Assembly (NCBI RefSeq): GCF_052857255.1
Contig: NC_135498.1
Location: forward strand, 159,015,124 to 159,079,123
From: Amblyomma americanum
Taxonomy: Eukaryota > Arthropoda > Arachnida > Ixodida > Ixodidae
DNA: 64,000 nt
Direction: 5' to 3'
Shown: piece after piece, positions 45,376 through 55,820 of the stretch
How positions within the stretch are numbered: the first letter of the stretch is position 1
How the letters are laid out: each line of letters opens with the position of its first letter
Position numbers and translations under genes: made by a program
The notes under the pieces: generated by a model
What the model saw: the letters and a program-made list of their open reading frames with translations, nothing else
Databases searched by the model: none
Told to the model about the DNA's origin: nothing

Positions 45376-47261
45376 TATTTACGCTCACAAGACCAATTAA
45401 AGGTCAAGCTTCAGCAATGAAACGGCTTTTGCAGTTTCAGTAAGGAGTGGAGCTTCCACTCTAAACAGTGCTACAGTGTATTCATTCGCAAATCACTGCC
45501 GCGTGTCCTCTAAGGTATTACGCCCTGAAGATGAGGTCACACTGAACTGAGCCTTAAAAACCGTCAGGGAGAGGTGCGAAGAGTGGAAAATAAAAATAAA
45601 CTGCAAAAAACAGTGGGTACAATACCAAGCGAAAATAAAAAAAAACTGTCTGTTGATTATAAGCTAGGTGGCAAAGTTACTTAACTAGTCACTTTAAACC
45701 CGTAGGCGTCACCGCATCAGAAGACCTAAACTGTAAAAACCACATTATTAATGTGCGCAGATAAGCCAAAAGAAAGCGACGGATTTTAAGGCGGAGATGA
45801 AAATGCAGTCTTTGAAATGCGAAAATTACTGCCTACTTAACCTTGTAGTGCGTCTCATGTTTGAATGCGCGAGCGTTGTATCAGACCCATGTTTAAACTA
45901 GATCAATTGAATTGAAACAATTCAGAGGTGATCCGCAAGATCAACCTTTTCGAAATTAGCACAAACGGTTCAGTCACAGCTGTGTTAGGTCAACTGAACT
46001 CACTGACACTATTCCAACGGCCAATGTGTACTAGGTTAAAATGCATCCACTCGATTTACATGTAATACTTCAATACAGGCACCGAACGTTGTATCAATCA
46101 CGTTCAGTCAAACACAGTCTCCCAGATCAAATCATGCCTCTGACTGCGAGAATAGACTTTTTTTTAATATTCTTTTTTTCCACCCCGATTGAAGGAGGAA
46201 ACTTGGTACCACGCGAGACTGTAAAAATGGATTACCCGTGTACATATGAAAATGAACCTACATAGAATTACACTGCGGCGAATGGTAGCTTCTTGCCCAT
46301 AGTTGCTTGTGTATAGTGTATTCCGCTCCACTGGATTGTATACAAATTGCTAATATGATTTATTCATGATTCATAGTTCGTTCTTTTTTGCGCACATTTT
46401 TTTATTTTTTTACAGTCCTAAGTCTGCATTATTAATGCGCTTGAGGCCCTATGTACTGGTATGCATTGTGTGCTGTGTGCAGGGAGCGCATTTTGTGCCC
46501 TAGTCTCCTAGTGTACAAAGCTGTAACCGTAAATCCACACTACTGCGGCCTCGTGAGGAAACAGTGTCAATTAATAAATGTAGTGCACATGCGGATCAAT
46601 CCTTTGTGAACCTCACTGCCGAAGCGATAATGTTGTACGGTACTGAGAGCCGCAGATTTGGTCTAAGCTAATGTATTGTTTCATCAACGGCCTTGTTTCC
46701 ATGCATCAATGCATAAACACGGGCGTGACGTATTGTTTGGGGTGCAGCTTTATAATTTAAGCTATGTCATCACATATTAACAGTGCGAATCTAGTAGCAT
46801 TAGTGAACGGCTGCTTGAAAGCCATTTTTTGCTGGAATTCCCCATAGTTTTAAGTAGTGGACACCAAATTTTCGGAAGAATATTTTTTTTCCTTTCTAGC
46901 GATGCGCTGCACGATATACGTGAGTCACAACGTGGAATTCATCTATGGGAGTTGAATACTTTATAACTGGACATATTTCTCACGTCGCTTCGGCTTAAAA
47001 TGCCGAACGGCGTCAGTGACGCGAGAGACGCGTTTAAGTTCCGAGAGGCATGCATAAAACAGTGATATAGCCGCTGCATGTTCACTTTTTGGCACTCCAA
47101 CTTTAGGGCAGGCGTGCATGAGGGTCTGTGTGAATTAAAAGGAGGAAAATAGCACCCAAACTGGAGTTTTTGTGACTCTTGTAAGTCGCAGTCGTCGCTC
47201 GGCTTTTGAAACCGAAACCAAAAGAGGATAAAAGAAACAATCAATTATAATTTATATACCT
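45376..47261. other. Intron 2; no gene
   Basis: AT-rich, with only short frames. No LINE, LTR or SINE signature recognised. Confidence 0.45.
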
Positions 47262-47577
47262 AATAATAATAATATTTGGTTTTTGGGGAAAGGAAATGGT
47301 GCAGTATTTGTCTCATATATCGTTGGACACCCGAACCGCGCCGTAAGGGAAGGGATAAAGGAGGGAGTGAAAGAAGAAAGGAAGAGGAGATGCCGTAGTG
47401 GAGGGCTCCGGAATAATTTCGACCACCTGGGGATCTTTAACGTGCACTGACATCGCACAGCACACGGGCGCCTTAGCGTTTTTCCTCCATAAAAACGCAG
47501 CCGCCGCGGTCGGGTTCGAACCCGGGAACTCCGGATCTGTAGTCGAGCGCCCTAACCACTGAGCCACCGCGGCGGGT
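47262..47577 (-). mobile_element. tRNA-derived SINE (family D), minus strand
   Basis: The reverse complement starts with GGTGGCTCAGTGGTTAGGGC and GGGTTCGAACCCG. It continues with the family D core and 3' part (TGTCCAACGATATATGAGAC) and ends in an ATT-repeat tail (plus strand 47262-47274). It matches 37720-38033 almost throughout. A target duplication is not evident. Confidence 0.88.
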
Positions 47578-48170
47578 CAAACCTCTCGTATATAGCTCTC
47601 GTTGGCGGATTCCGCGTGGATATGTGTGTTTTGCAAAGTTCTAATCTAAAGAAAGAAAACAACTAACATACGATGTGTCGACTTCTTTAAACGAATGGGA
47701 TACCAGCTGTCGGTCTATTGGAAAAAAATAATAAGCAGGGAAGGCTCACGAACGCAGGATTATTTGAGCTGTCACACTGTAAGGGTCTGAAGTCGCATTG
47801 TAATTATATTCGTATATAGACACGCATAAAACAAAGGAAGAATCAGTGTAACACAACCAATGTACGTGATTGCGCACACAAAGAAAGTGATGCTTGGCAG
47901 TGGAACCTAACGAGAAAACACATCTGCATGAAATGGCAGATGCGTACAATGCACACGGCAGAGCGGAGGAGAGTGCGCACATTACACAAGTCTCAGAAGC
48001 ATTTTTGCCAGGAATGCAAATAATATTTTTACGAAGACCATTCGAATTGGCTAGCGTTGCTGCCAAACCAAACATGGATTGAATATTTTTTTTCTTTTAG
48101 CCGCTTGGGTAAATAATCGTATAGAACGAATGTTATTGCAAAACAAAATGCTTTCGAAAAGAAGTAGAGC
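47578..48170. other. Intron 2; no gene
   Basis: AT-rich spacer left of the Gmr1-like element. No motif. Confidence 0.45.
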
Positions 48171-49107
48171 TGAGTTCCTTTTACCCCTTTCTCTTCTTTG
48201 ATGTCAGCCCGAAGGGGAAAGGTAGAAGTTGTTGGATGCCGACGTCTTGAGGTTCTAAACTTGCTCAGTCACATTACTCGTGGAACTTCAGGAAGTAAAC
48301 TGTTTAATCACACATAAAATAGTTAAGACAGAACGGAAGGTAAAACAAGGAGAACAACTATGTACATAGTGATTGATCCGCAGAGTGACCAGACGAAATC
48401 AACCCCCGGTCCCACCAAAACGTCTTCTTTTAATCCCTAAGTCCCCGCCCTCAGTGGGGACACCAACCAATTAGGTAAAAACACAAGCACGCATCCAATC
48501 AAGGACCGGGGAAAGGAAAACACATCCAATAAAACACATGGGAGAGGAAAACACATTGAAAAAGAGACAGAGGAGCGTAAAACACGCCCAATCAAAGATT
48601 GGGGAGAGGGGACAGGCCATTGACACGAATACTAACAATTCCCCTCTTGGATCACTCCATCCTCCCCCGCGGGGCGGCATGTTTACTCGCTTAAAGAGCA
48701 TGCGAGGGCCGCACAGATTGTCGAAAGCCGTCCCCGAGGGGCCACTTAAGGCACCACCGCTCCCCAATTCTTTCTGATGCCCCCACGTGCACAGAAAGTG
48801 CCTGGCAGTCATATGGAGCTGATAAGCGCTCACAGTGAACATGAGGAACGCGTCTCCAAAATTGCCTCCTAGCCACACACTGAACGACCGCCGCCCGGGT
48901 AAAGGCCTTGGGCAGCGTCGCCGCGGTAGGGATGAAAGGCGACGCGCGCCTTCGTTGCTGCTTCTCGGAGCGGGGCTGAGAACAATGGGGCCCGGCCAAG
49001 CTGGGTCGCCTGTGCACCCCGAACAACCCTCCGTCGCCGTCCGCTTGACTCATTAGTTCCATGTGGAGTCAAAAGGAAATGGATCACAGCGTACGCACTC
49101 TTGTCCA
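48171..49107 (-). repeat. 3' LTR of gypsy element 2
   Basis: This 937-bp LTR begins TGGACAAGAGTGCG and ends GGAACTCA in element orientation. The bases just upstream of it on the minus strand (ATGTTATGCAGCACACT) are not a polypurine tract, which is unusual. Open frames inside it are repeated in the other LTR and are not genes. Confidence 0.92.
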
Positions 49108-49284
49108 AGTGTGCTGCATAACATCTTGGAATGAAGCACACACAGAAAACCGAACAGACCAACGTGCCGCGGGCCCGGAGCCGAAGAAGCACCACCTGTC
49201 GCTGCCGAACCATATGCGTTGCCAAAGCCTCAGGGTACACCTCCATAAATGACATAACTCCAGGCCCCGGATACCCCCACGCCT

Positions 49285-50787
49285 CTAGTTGGCAGCTACG
49301 AGTCGCGACATTGCATGGGCATTAGCGTTTTGCTCCCCCTTTTTGTGCTCGACCCGGATATCCAATCTCTGCAGAGCGAGTGCCCAGCGTGTCAGCTTGG
49401 CGCTGTGCGGACTACTCAGAGTCAAATATTTGAGCGGGTTATGGTCCGTTATGACCCTAATTTGTGCGCCACACAACCAGACTTCAAGTCGCCCTAATGC
49501 CCAAATGATGGCATAAGCCTCCTTCTCGATAGTCGCCCAGCGGGTCTCAGCCGGGCTTAGCTTTTTGCTCAGAAAAGCGATAGGCTGCTCGCGGCCCTCG
49601 TCATCGCACTGGGCAAGGCAGGCACCCACCGCGTAGTCCGAAGCATCGGTTGCGAGCACGAACTCCTTACTTGGGTCAGGCGCATGAAGTGAGGATGCGC
49701 TCTTCAAGCAAGCTTTCACCTCATCAAAAGCTTTCTGCGCCTCGTCATCCCATGGGAGCCGCTGCGGTGTCCGCCTGTTAGTTAAGCTCGTCAGTGGGAG
49801 CACGACGCGAGAATAGTCGGGGACATATTGTCGGTAATAGTTAGCTAAGCCCAGAAAGCTTCTGAGCTCCTTCTTTGTTTGGGGCCTCGGCATCTCGTCT
49901 ATTGCCTTGACCTTTCCTGGATTAGCGCTGTGCTTCCCCGACCCAACCACATTGCCCGAAAATTCGACTTCTCGTCTCGCGAAATGACATTTGCCTGCGT
50001 TCACGGTGAACCCGGCAGCTGAGATCGAAGCGAGCACCGCCCGAACGTGCCTCAAATGCTCCTCCCAGGTGTCTGAGTAAATCGCGAGGTCATCTATGTA
50101 GGCGCATGCGTACTCGCGGTGCGGTGCAAGTACCTGGTTTATGACCCTCTGAAATGTCGAACTCGCATTTCGAAGGCCGAAGGGCATGACCCTCCATGCG
50201 TACTGCCCCACCGGAGTGACGAATACCGTGAGGGCCTGTGCCTGCTCGTCAAGGGATATTTGCCAATAGCCTCTCAGCATGTCTATTAGGCTGATGAAGT
50301 TGGCCTTCGCTACTCGGAACAGCAGCTCGGACGGTAGGCTCATCGGGAAGGCGTTCTGCTCGGTTATCGCATTCAACTTCCGATAATCGCAGCACAGGCG
50401 CAGCCGCCCATCTTTTTTAGCGACGCAAACCACTGGGTGAGCATGAGGACTCTCAACGGGATATATTAGCCCCCACTCCAGGAGCTCATCTACTTGCCTC
50501 TCCACTTCCTTCCGATACGCCATCGGGACCTTGTACGCATGGCCAGCCCGTGGCTGAGCACCCTCCTTTAGCACGATTTTGTGCGCTCCTAGCGTGCATT
50601 TGCCGGGCCTACTGCTAAAAACCTGGCCATTCTTCTCGATCAGTGCCTCTAGTTCTCTGCGCTGCGCTTCGTTCAAATATTCGAGAGCACCCGGCGGCAG
50701 CGCGTCGCCTGGCACTGAGCGCATGGGGAACGTGGGCACGTCGCCGAACTCCGCGTCGCCCTCGAATATCACCCCTACTACATTCAC
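49285..50787 (-). CDS. RT and RNase H of gypsy element 2 (500 open codons)
   Basis: RT copies element RNA and RNase H degrades it. Motifs: RLRLCCDYRKLNAI, LIDMLRGYWQ (Asp 169), MPFGLRNASSTFQRV, YIDD at residues 230-233, and the connection region FLGLANYYRQYVPDYS. RNase H: LATDASDYAVGA (Asp), TIEKEAYAII (Glu), VITDHNPLKYL (Asp), then NANAHAMSRL, where the last catalytic Asp of the usual NADALSRL is His 491. The frame is intact to its stop. Its first residues (MNVVGVIFEGDAEFGD) belong to the sequence following the integrase C-terminus, so it is part of a polyprotein and its start is arbitrary. Confidence 0.92.
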   Translation of the reverse strand: MNVVGVIFEGDAEFGDVPTFPMRSVPGDALPPGALEYLNEAQRRELEALIEKNGQVFSSRPGKCTLGAHKIVLKEGAQPRAGHAYKVPMAYRKEVERQVDELLEWGLIYPVESPHAHPVVCVAKKDGRLRLCCDYRKLNAITEQNAFPMSLPSELLFRVAKANFISLIDMLRGYWQISLDEQAQALTVFVTPVGQYAWRVMPFGLRNASSTFQRVINQVLAPHREYACAYIDDLAIYSDTWEEHLRHVRAVLASISAAGFTVNAGKCHFARREVEFSGNVVGSGKHSANPGKVKAIDEMPRPQTKKELRSFLGLANYYRQYVPDYSRVVLPLTSLTNRRTPQRLPWDDEAQKAFDEVKACLKSASSLHAPDPSKEFVLATDASDYAVGACLAQCDDEGREQPIAFLSKKLSPAETRWATIEKEAYAIIWALGRLEVWLCGAQIRVITDHNPLKYLTLSSPHSAKLTRWALALQRLDIRVEHKKGEQNANAHAMSRLVAAN

Positions 50788-50862
50788 CCGTGCGTGGTAT
50801 GCTCTGAGCTTGTTTGCGTGGACAGTCCGACATGCGCCATTGTCGAGTTTGATCAGATAACT

Positions 50863-51180
50863 CTACGGGCGCGTCTTCCGCATTACCGTCACAGGCCCCG
50901 TCCACATGGACATCAACTTTCCCTCGCCATCCCTTTCAAGCAACAACACCTGCTGCCCATCTGTAAATTGTTTATCGACAGCGTGCAAGTTGTATTGCCT
51001 AGTGTACCTGCGTTGCGCTACCGTGCTGTTGTTACTAGCCTTTGCGTTTGCCTCGGCCAGCTTCTCGCGCAAAGCTGACAGGTACTCTGCCGCCGGCGTT
51101 GCCAAAGAATCTGGTACCACCCAGTATCCCGCCCAAGTTTTTTTGGAGAATGGATAGCGGTCCGGTCGGTATTCTGCCAT
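50863..51180 (-). pseudogene. Integrase C-terminal region of gypsy element 2
   Basis: The frame resumes the core after a frameshift (FSKKTWAGYWVVPDS) and has the helical linker AAEYLSALREKLAEANAKAS. It reaches the GPY/F-like strand LMSMWTGPVTVMRKTRP, where TAG (50863-50865) intervenes. The same frame continues past it as SYLIKLDNGACRTVHANKL into the RT part. This continuity shows that integrase and RT belong to one polyprotein in this order. Confidence 0.88.
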
Positions 51181-51628
51181 ACATTAACTCAAACGGCGAC
51201 TGCCCGGTCGTCTCATTAGGGACCTCTCTGTAAGCCCAGAGCAAGAATGGCACAAGCTTATCCCAGTCACGTCCGTGCTCCTGAATAATCTGGAATAGCA
51301 TGGATTTGAATGTTCCATTCCAGCGCTCGACCAGACCGTTGCTTTGAAGGTGGTCCGGCGTGGAGAACCTCGGAGAGGCGCCCAATTTTCTGAGAAGCTC
51401 TTGTGTAAGCTTTGCGGTACAATTTGTGCCCTGGTCACAGCACACTGTTTCAGGTACTCCCAGGCGCGCGAATATTTGCAAAAGAGCGTTACACGTGGCC
51501 TTAGCGGTCAGCGCTTTTAAACACACGACTTCGGGCCAACGCGTGTTCATGTCCACTACACAAAGTGCATAGCGGTGCCCTCGAGCTGACGGTGGTTCTA
51601 TCGGTCCTATGCAGTCGATGTTCACCAT
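51035..51628 (-). pseudogene. Integrase catalytic core of gypsy element 2
   Basis: The DDE triad is present: Asp 5 (NIDCIGPI), Asp 65 (VCCDQGTNC) and Glu 101 (GLVERWNGTFK), with 35 residues between the last two. AYREVPNETTGQSPFELMYG follows. The frame is shifted relative to the segments on both sides. The last 40 codons, after GRIPTGPLSI, are out of frame. Confidence 0.9.
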
Positions 51629-53610
51629 TGGAATGCGGCCTCTGGTCTAACGATCGGCGCGATCGGCACTCGATCTGCTGTGCGTGCACGCGACTTCACC
51701 TGACATGAGTGGCATGAGCGGCAGTACTGCTTCACGTCGCGTGTGACCCCGGGCCAGAAGAATGAAGCCTTTATCCGCTGAAGCGTTTTCCGCTCGCCGA
51801 GATGACCTGCCCACACTGAGTCGTGCGCCATTTTTAACACCTCTGCGCGTCGCTCGGTTGGGAGGACAAGCTGAGTACATGGATGCCCAGCAACAGGCTC
51901 CTGGTGGAACAAAAGCTCGTCCCGGACCGCCATGCAGTGTGTTCCCTCTCTAGCCTGAACACACGCTTCCTGGAGTGATTCGTCTACAATCTGCGCCTCG
52001 CGAAACCGTTGCCGCGTCGTCTGTGCCACCGCGGTTTCCCCTTCGCTGCAATCTGCTGCTACCGCGCCCGCTAGAACCTCGTCAACCCGCTTCTCCCTCT
52101 CTTCGATTTCTTCGTCAGAACACTCGGCTTCTCCCTGTTCTTGCGCATGGACACGATAGCTCAGAAGCTCCTCATAGTCTTCGGGAGTGATTAACGCGCT
52201 TATCCCAGTTATAAGCTCGTTGGTGACTGCACAAAGTATGCCCCGCTCCGACGGGTCAAATGATACTCGCGGTGCTCCCTGAGTTGTTACTAGGGGAACG
52301 TACGCCAGCTCCGCGACAACCTGCTTTCCGAAAGCCCCGGTGAGTTTTATTGTTGCCCCCGCGCATTCATATCGCGGCACGAGCGACCTGCGGATGACCG
52401 TGATGTCGGCCCCTGAGTCAATGCGCGCACTTATAGCGTTCCCGCTACTCAACAATGTCACCTCTACGGCGCTGACCTTATCCTCCGCGGGCTGCCTTTC
52501 CACTGAGCCGTGCACTGTCTCCCTGTCATGCAAGGGGACCGATATTCGGGCGATTACTGATTTCTGGTGTGCGCGTCCGCCCCCCATGTCTGGCTTTTCC
52601 GCGGTTTGCCTTTTCGGGCAAAATCTTGCGATGTGCCCATGCCCGTGGCAATGGAAACACTGTCCACGTCCCCGGGGCTGCGTGTTGTTTGGTCGGGACT
52701 GGGTTCCGTCGCGCTGTGTTACCTCGACTGCCTCGTTCGTCGCCATCGCCGCGCTCGCTGCTTTCCCGACCTTATATCTTCGGCTTTCGTCGTAGTTTTC
52801 TGCCAGCGTGACAATGTCACAAGGTTTTAGGAACCCTGGCTTATCATTTAGAGCAACGTGCGCTCTCGCCTCTGACCTGAGGGCTTCCCTTAGTCGGTCC
52901 GCGACAGCTAGCAGTTTGAACGCCTCTAGCGAAGTTACCTGACAGCTCTTTAAATAGTATTCCAGGTAGTTCTGCAGGCGTACCGCAAACTGCTCCCACG
53001 TCTCATTTGGGTTTTTGCTCGCGGATGAGTAAAGACGCTTGTATTCGGCGGCAGTGAGCCTCAAGCCGTCTAACACTTTAGCTTTCAGGAGTGCGTACTC
53101 GCTCCTTTCCTCTGCGGACAACCACGTGAGTAGCATGCGTGCCCTCTCGCTTAGGTGTGGCAAAACTAGTCCAGCCCACCACTGGGTTGGAGCTTCGTAT
53201 GACCCCAACGTGGCCTCTACGTCCTCGAACCACCCCGGTACCAGGGCTTCTTGAAGCGGCATCGGCGTGAGGACGCCTTTCATAAGGTTAGCAAATTTCA
53301 ACCTTCTGTCCTCGTCCAATCTTCCGCTCGCTCCCGCTCTCTCACCAAGCCCACCCGCTGTTCCGCTCTGCTTAAGATTCAGCCTTGTATTTTCCAAAGC
53401 CAACCGCTCCTTTTCCACCGCTAGTTCAGCAATTCGTAATTGCACTTGCAACTCGGTCATTTGTTGCACCGGCGCGCTAACTGTCAGAGGGTACGTCGGA
53501 CCCTTATTTGCCTGACTCGCGGCTGCCAACTCTCCGTTTCCTGCCCCGTTCTCCATCTCTTTCTGTTTAACGCCGTCACTTCTCAAAACCCAAGGCTTTG
53601 GCATAAGCAC
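51622..53610 (-). CDS. Gag, protease and integrase zinc domain of gypsy element 2 (662 open codons)
   Basis: A coiled-coil-like stretch (residues 50-82) precedes the gag core (100-260). The zinc knuckle is CFHCHGHGHIARFC (C318, C321, H326, C331). Protease has ARIDSGADITVI with catalytic Asp 398. Instead of RT, the frame then runs into the integrase HHCC domain: H596, H603, C633, C636 (AHDSVWAGHLG, then YCRSCHSCQ). The frame is unbroken from gag to integrase, so gag and pol are fused here, and the protease-integrase link is direct. A frameshift near 51640 leads to the core. Confidence 0.92.
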   Translation of the reverse strand: MLMPKPWVLRSDGVKQKEMENGAGNGELAAASQANKGPTYPLTVSAPVQQMTELQVQLRIAELAVEKERLALENTRLNLKQSGTAGGLGERAGASGRLDEDRRLKFANLMKGVLTPMPLQEALVPGWFEDVEATLGSYEAPTQWWAGLVLPHLSERARMLLTWLSAEERSEYALLKAKVLDGLRLTAAEYKRLYSSASKNPNETWEQFAVRLQNYLEYYLKSCQVTSLEAFKLLAVADRLREALRSEARAHVALNDKPGFLKPCDIVTLAENYDESRRYKVGKAASAAMATNEAVEVTQRDGTQSRPNNTQPRGRGQCFHCHGHGHIARFCPKRQTAEKPDMGGGRAHQKSVIARISVPLHDRETVHGSVERQPAEDKVSAVEVTLLSSGNAISARIDSGADITVIRRSLVPRYECAGATIKLTGAFGKQVVAELAYVPLVTTQGAPRVSFDPSERGILCAVTNELITGISALITPEDYEELLSYRVHAQEQGEAECSDEEIEEREKRVDEVLAGAVAADCSEGETAVAQTTRQRFREAQIVDESLQEACVQAREGTHCMAVRDELLFHQEPVAGHPCTQLVLPTERRAEVLKMAHDSVWAGHLGERKTLQRIKASFFWPGVTRDVKQYCRSCHSCQVKSRARTADRVPIAPIVRPEAAFQW

Positions 53611-53966
53611 AAGCCCGACAGAAACAGAAAGGTACTCGCCTGGCTACCGAAGCTCCGCTTTACGAGGCTGCCGGTGCCCCGGCATGGAAGACTGGCCCGG
53701 AAGTTGGTCGCTGCGCCGCACGGTCCCGGTTGGAACTCGTCTCCTTGATCCGCGTCGTCGTCGGCTCCTCCTGATCAACAGCGCCCTCCTTGACTCTGGT
53801 CACCTGGTTCCTTCAGCTGCCCGCTGACTTGGACCTTCAGCGTCCGGTCGGCGTTGACCAGCTGTCACTCTTGAAATCTTCTCCTCTGGACGTGCCACGC
53901 TATAGCTCGTCCGCCGCCTTGTACTTCCGCCCTCCTTCAGTTGCCTCAAGTAGGAAGACGTCGCAA

Positions 53967-53983
53967 TCCTGTCGACTGCGCCA
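53967..53983 (-). other. Primer binding site of gypsy element 2
   Basis: Two bases inside the 5' LTR the minus strand reads TGGCGCAGTCGACAGGA. This is a TGG-led sequence fit to pair with a tRNA 3' end. The tRNA is not identified. Confidence 0.75.
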
Positions 53984-53985
53984 GT

Positions 53986-54921
53986 TGAGTTCCTTTTACC
54001 CCTTTCTCTTCTTTGATGTCAGCCCGAAGGGGAAAGGTAGAAGTTGTTGGATGCCGACGTCTTGAGGTTCTAAACTTGCTCAGTCACATTACTCGTGGAA
54101 CTTCAGGAAGTAAACTGTTTAATCACACATAAAATAGTTAAGACAGAACGGAAGGTACAACAAGGAGAACAACTATGTACATAGTGATTGATCCTCAGAG
54201 TGACCAGACGAAATCAACCCCCGGTCCCACCAAAACGTCTTCTTTTAATCCCTAAGTCCCCGCCCTCAGTGGGGACACCAACCAATTAGGTCAAAACACA
54301 AGCACGCATCCAATCAAGGACCGGGGAAAGGAAAACACATCCAATAAAACACATGGGAGAGGAAAACACATTGAAAAAGAGACAGAGGAGCGTAAAACAC
54401 GCCCAATCAAAGATTGGGGAGAGGGGACAGGTCATTGTCACGAATACTAACAATTCCCCTCTCGGATCACTCCATCCTCCCCCGCGGGGCGGCATGTTTA
54501 CTCGCTTAAAGAGCATGCGAGGGCCGCACAGATTGTCGAAAGCCGTCCCCGAGGGGCCACTTAAGGCGCCACCGCTCCCCAATTCTTCCTGATGCCCCCA
54601 CGTGCACAGGAAGTGCCTGGCAGTCATATGGAGCTGATAAGCGCTCACAGTGAACATGAGGAACGCGTCTCCAAAATTGCCTCCTAGCCACACACTGAAC
54701 GACCGCCGCCCGGGTAATGGCCTTGGGCAGCGTCGCCCGGTAGGGATGAAAGGCGACGCGCGCCTTCGTTGCTGCTTCTCGGAGCGGGGCTGCGAACAAT
54801 GGGGCCCGGCCAAGCTGGGTCGCCTGCGCACCCCGAACTCCCCTCCGTCGCCGTCCGCTTGACTCATTAGTTCCATGTGGAGTCAAAAGGAAATGGATCA
54901 CAGCGTACGCACTCTTGTCCA
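53986..54921 (-). repeat. 5' LTR of gypsy element 2
   Basis: This 936-bp LTR is paired with 48171-49107. By eye there are about 13 substitutions and one single-base indel between them. The right flank (CATAC) does not repeat the left flank of the element (AGAGC). Confidence 0.92.
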
Positions 54922-55724
54922 CATACAGGCGGCGTTCTGTACGTGATTACTTGGGGCTCCGGATGTGTCCAAGCCAGCCGCGCACGACAAGTAGGTTGCG
55001 GAATTAAAGCTGCCGTCTAAGGACGCAACCCTTCCCTCGACTTGGGGCAAGCTACTCGAAGCAAGTGCACTACCTCTTCGGCGGTGATGTCATAGGCGCA
55101 CGGAAATCAACTTTTAATACAGATGAAGGCAGCGCCCAAACGAGCGCCAAATCTCAGTTGATGAGAGAATAGAGTTTGAGTCACTGCATATATGATACTG
55201 GTCATGATTGCAAGGTTCCCTAACCCTGGCTTAACGCTGCCGTGTTGGCCAATATTCAAGGCCTTGTTTTTGAGCATCGTGGAAGGCGCCACGCGTTTGA
55301 ATAACGGTGCTGAGCTGGACCATCTTTGCGGCACACACAGATCACAGCGAACTTTCCGGTGAAAATTTGAGGAGGCATATGATTCGATTCAAATAAATTT
55401 CAACATACTCTGTGTGATTTGTTCAGAGAATCAAGTAGAGTAATATTGGTTCCGTTATTGATAAATATCGAAAATTCCCACACCCTAAAATTTTTCAAGC
55501 CTCTTGCTTCTAAGCTGTCTGGGTTCTATGACGAATTTATTTTTCAACGTGCACAGCTAATGCGCACGGCTCGATTTAGGCCGCTTGTCCTCCGAAGTTT
55601 GTTCTGAATCCTTTAATTTCTCTCACCGGTCTATAGCACAGGAACACAATGCGTTCAAAATGTAGGAGAATTTCCGAACAAGGTAGATTATTTCTTGTTT
55701 GATTAAGTTTTTGTTTCATAACAG
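54922..55724. other. Intron 2, distal part; no gene
   Basis: No motif recognised. The pyrimidine-rich 3' end leads into the acceptor of exon 3. Confidence 0.4.
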
Positions 55725-55820
55725 GGCTTTATGTTCACTGTCAATGAAAAAATAACAAATGACTTTTCTTCCCATCAGGCAATTGCTCCTTGCTTAATGC
55801 AGTGGCTATGGGCACAATGG
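55725..55820 (+). CDS. Host gene coding exon 3
   Basis: This 96-bp exon lies between an acceptor (GTTTCATAACAG, ending 55724) and a donor (TGG|GTGAGT). It is open in phase 0 at both ends, which fits the phase-0 end of exon 2. The translation begins GFMFTVNEKITNDFSSHQ, contains one cysteine (APC) and ends WLWAQW. A possible terminal exon begins at 55969 after TGTTTTCAG and would stop at 56020-56022. I regard that as weak, because the intron would be only 148 bp. Confidence 0.5.

Larger units (their letters stand above)
48171..54921 (-). mobile_element. Ty3/gypsy element 2 with Gmr1-like order (gag-PR-IN-RT-RH)
   Basis: The element is 6751 bp on the minus strand, in intron 2 of the proposed host gene. 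LTRs of 936-937 bp flank it and differ at about 14 positions, so insertion is fairly recent. The domains in order are gag, zinc knuckle, protease, integrase zinc domain, integrase core, integrase C-terminus, RT, RNase H. In normal Ty3/gypsy elements integrase follows RNase H. RT, RNase H and integrase motifs are gypsy-like, not copia-like. Two frameshifts (near 51640 and 51140) and one amber stop (50863-50865) interrupt the frame. No target duplication is visible. Confidence 0.92.

Noticed and set aside
48471..49056. Protein of about 135 residues on the minus strand, repeated at 54286-54876
   Set aside because: It lies wholly within the LTRs of the Gmr1-like element and differs in frame structure between the two LTRs.
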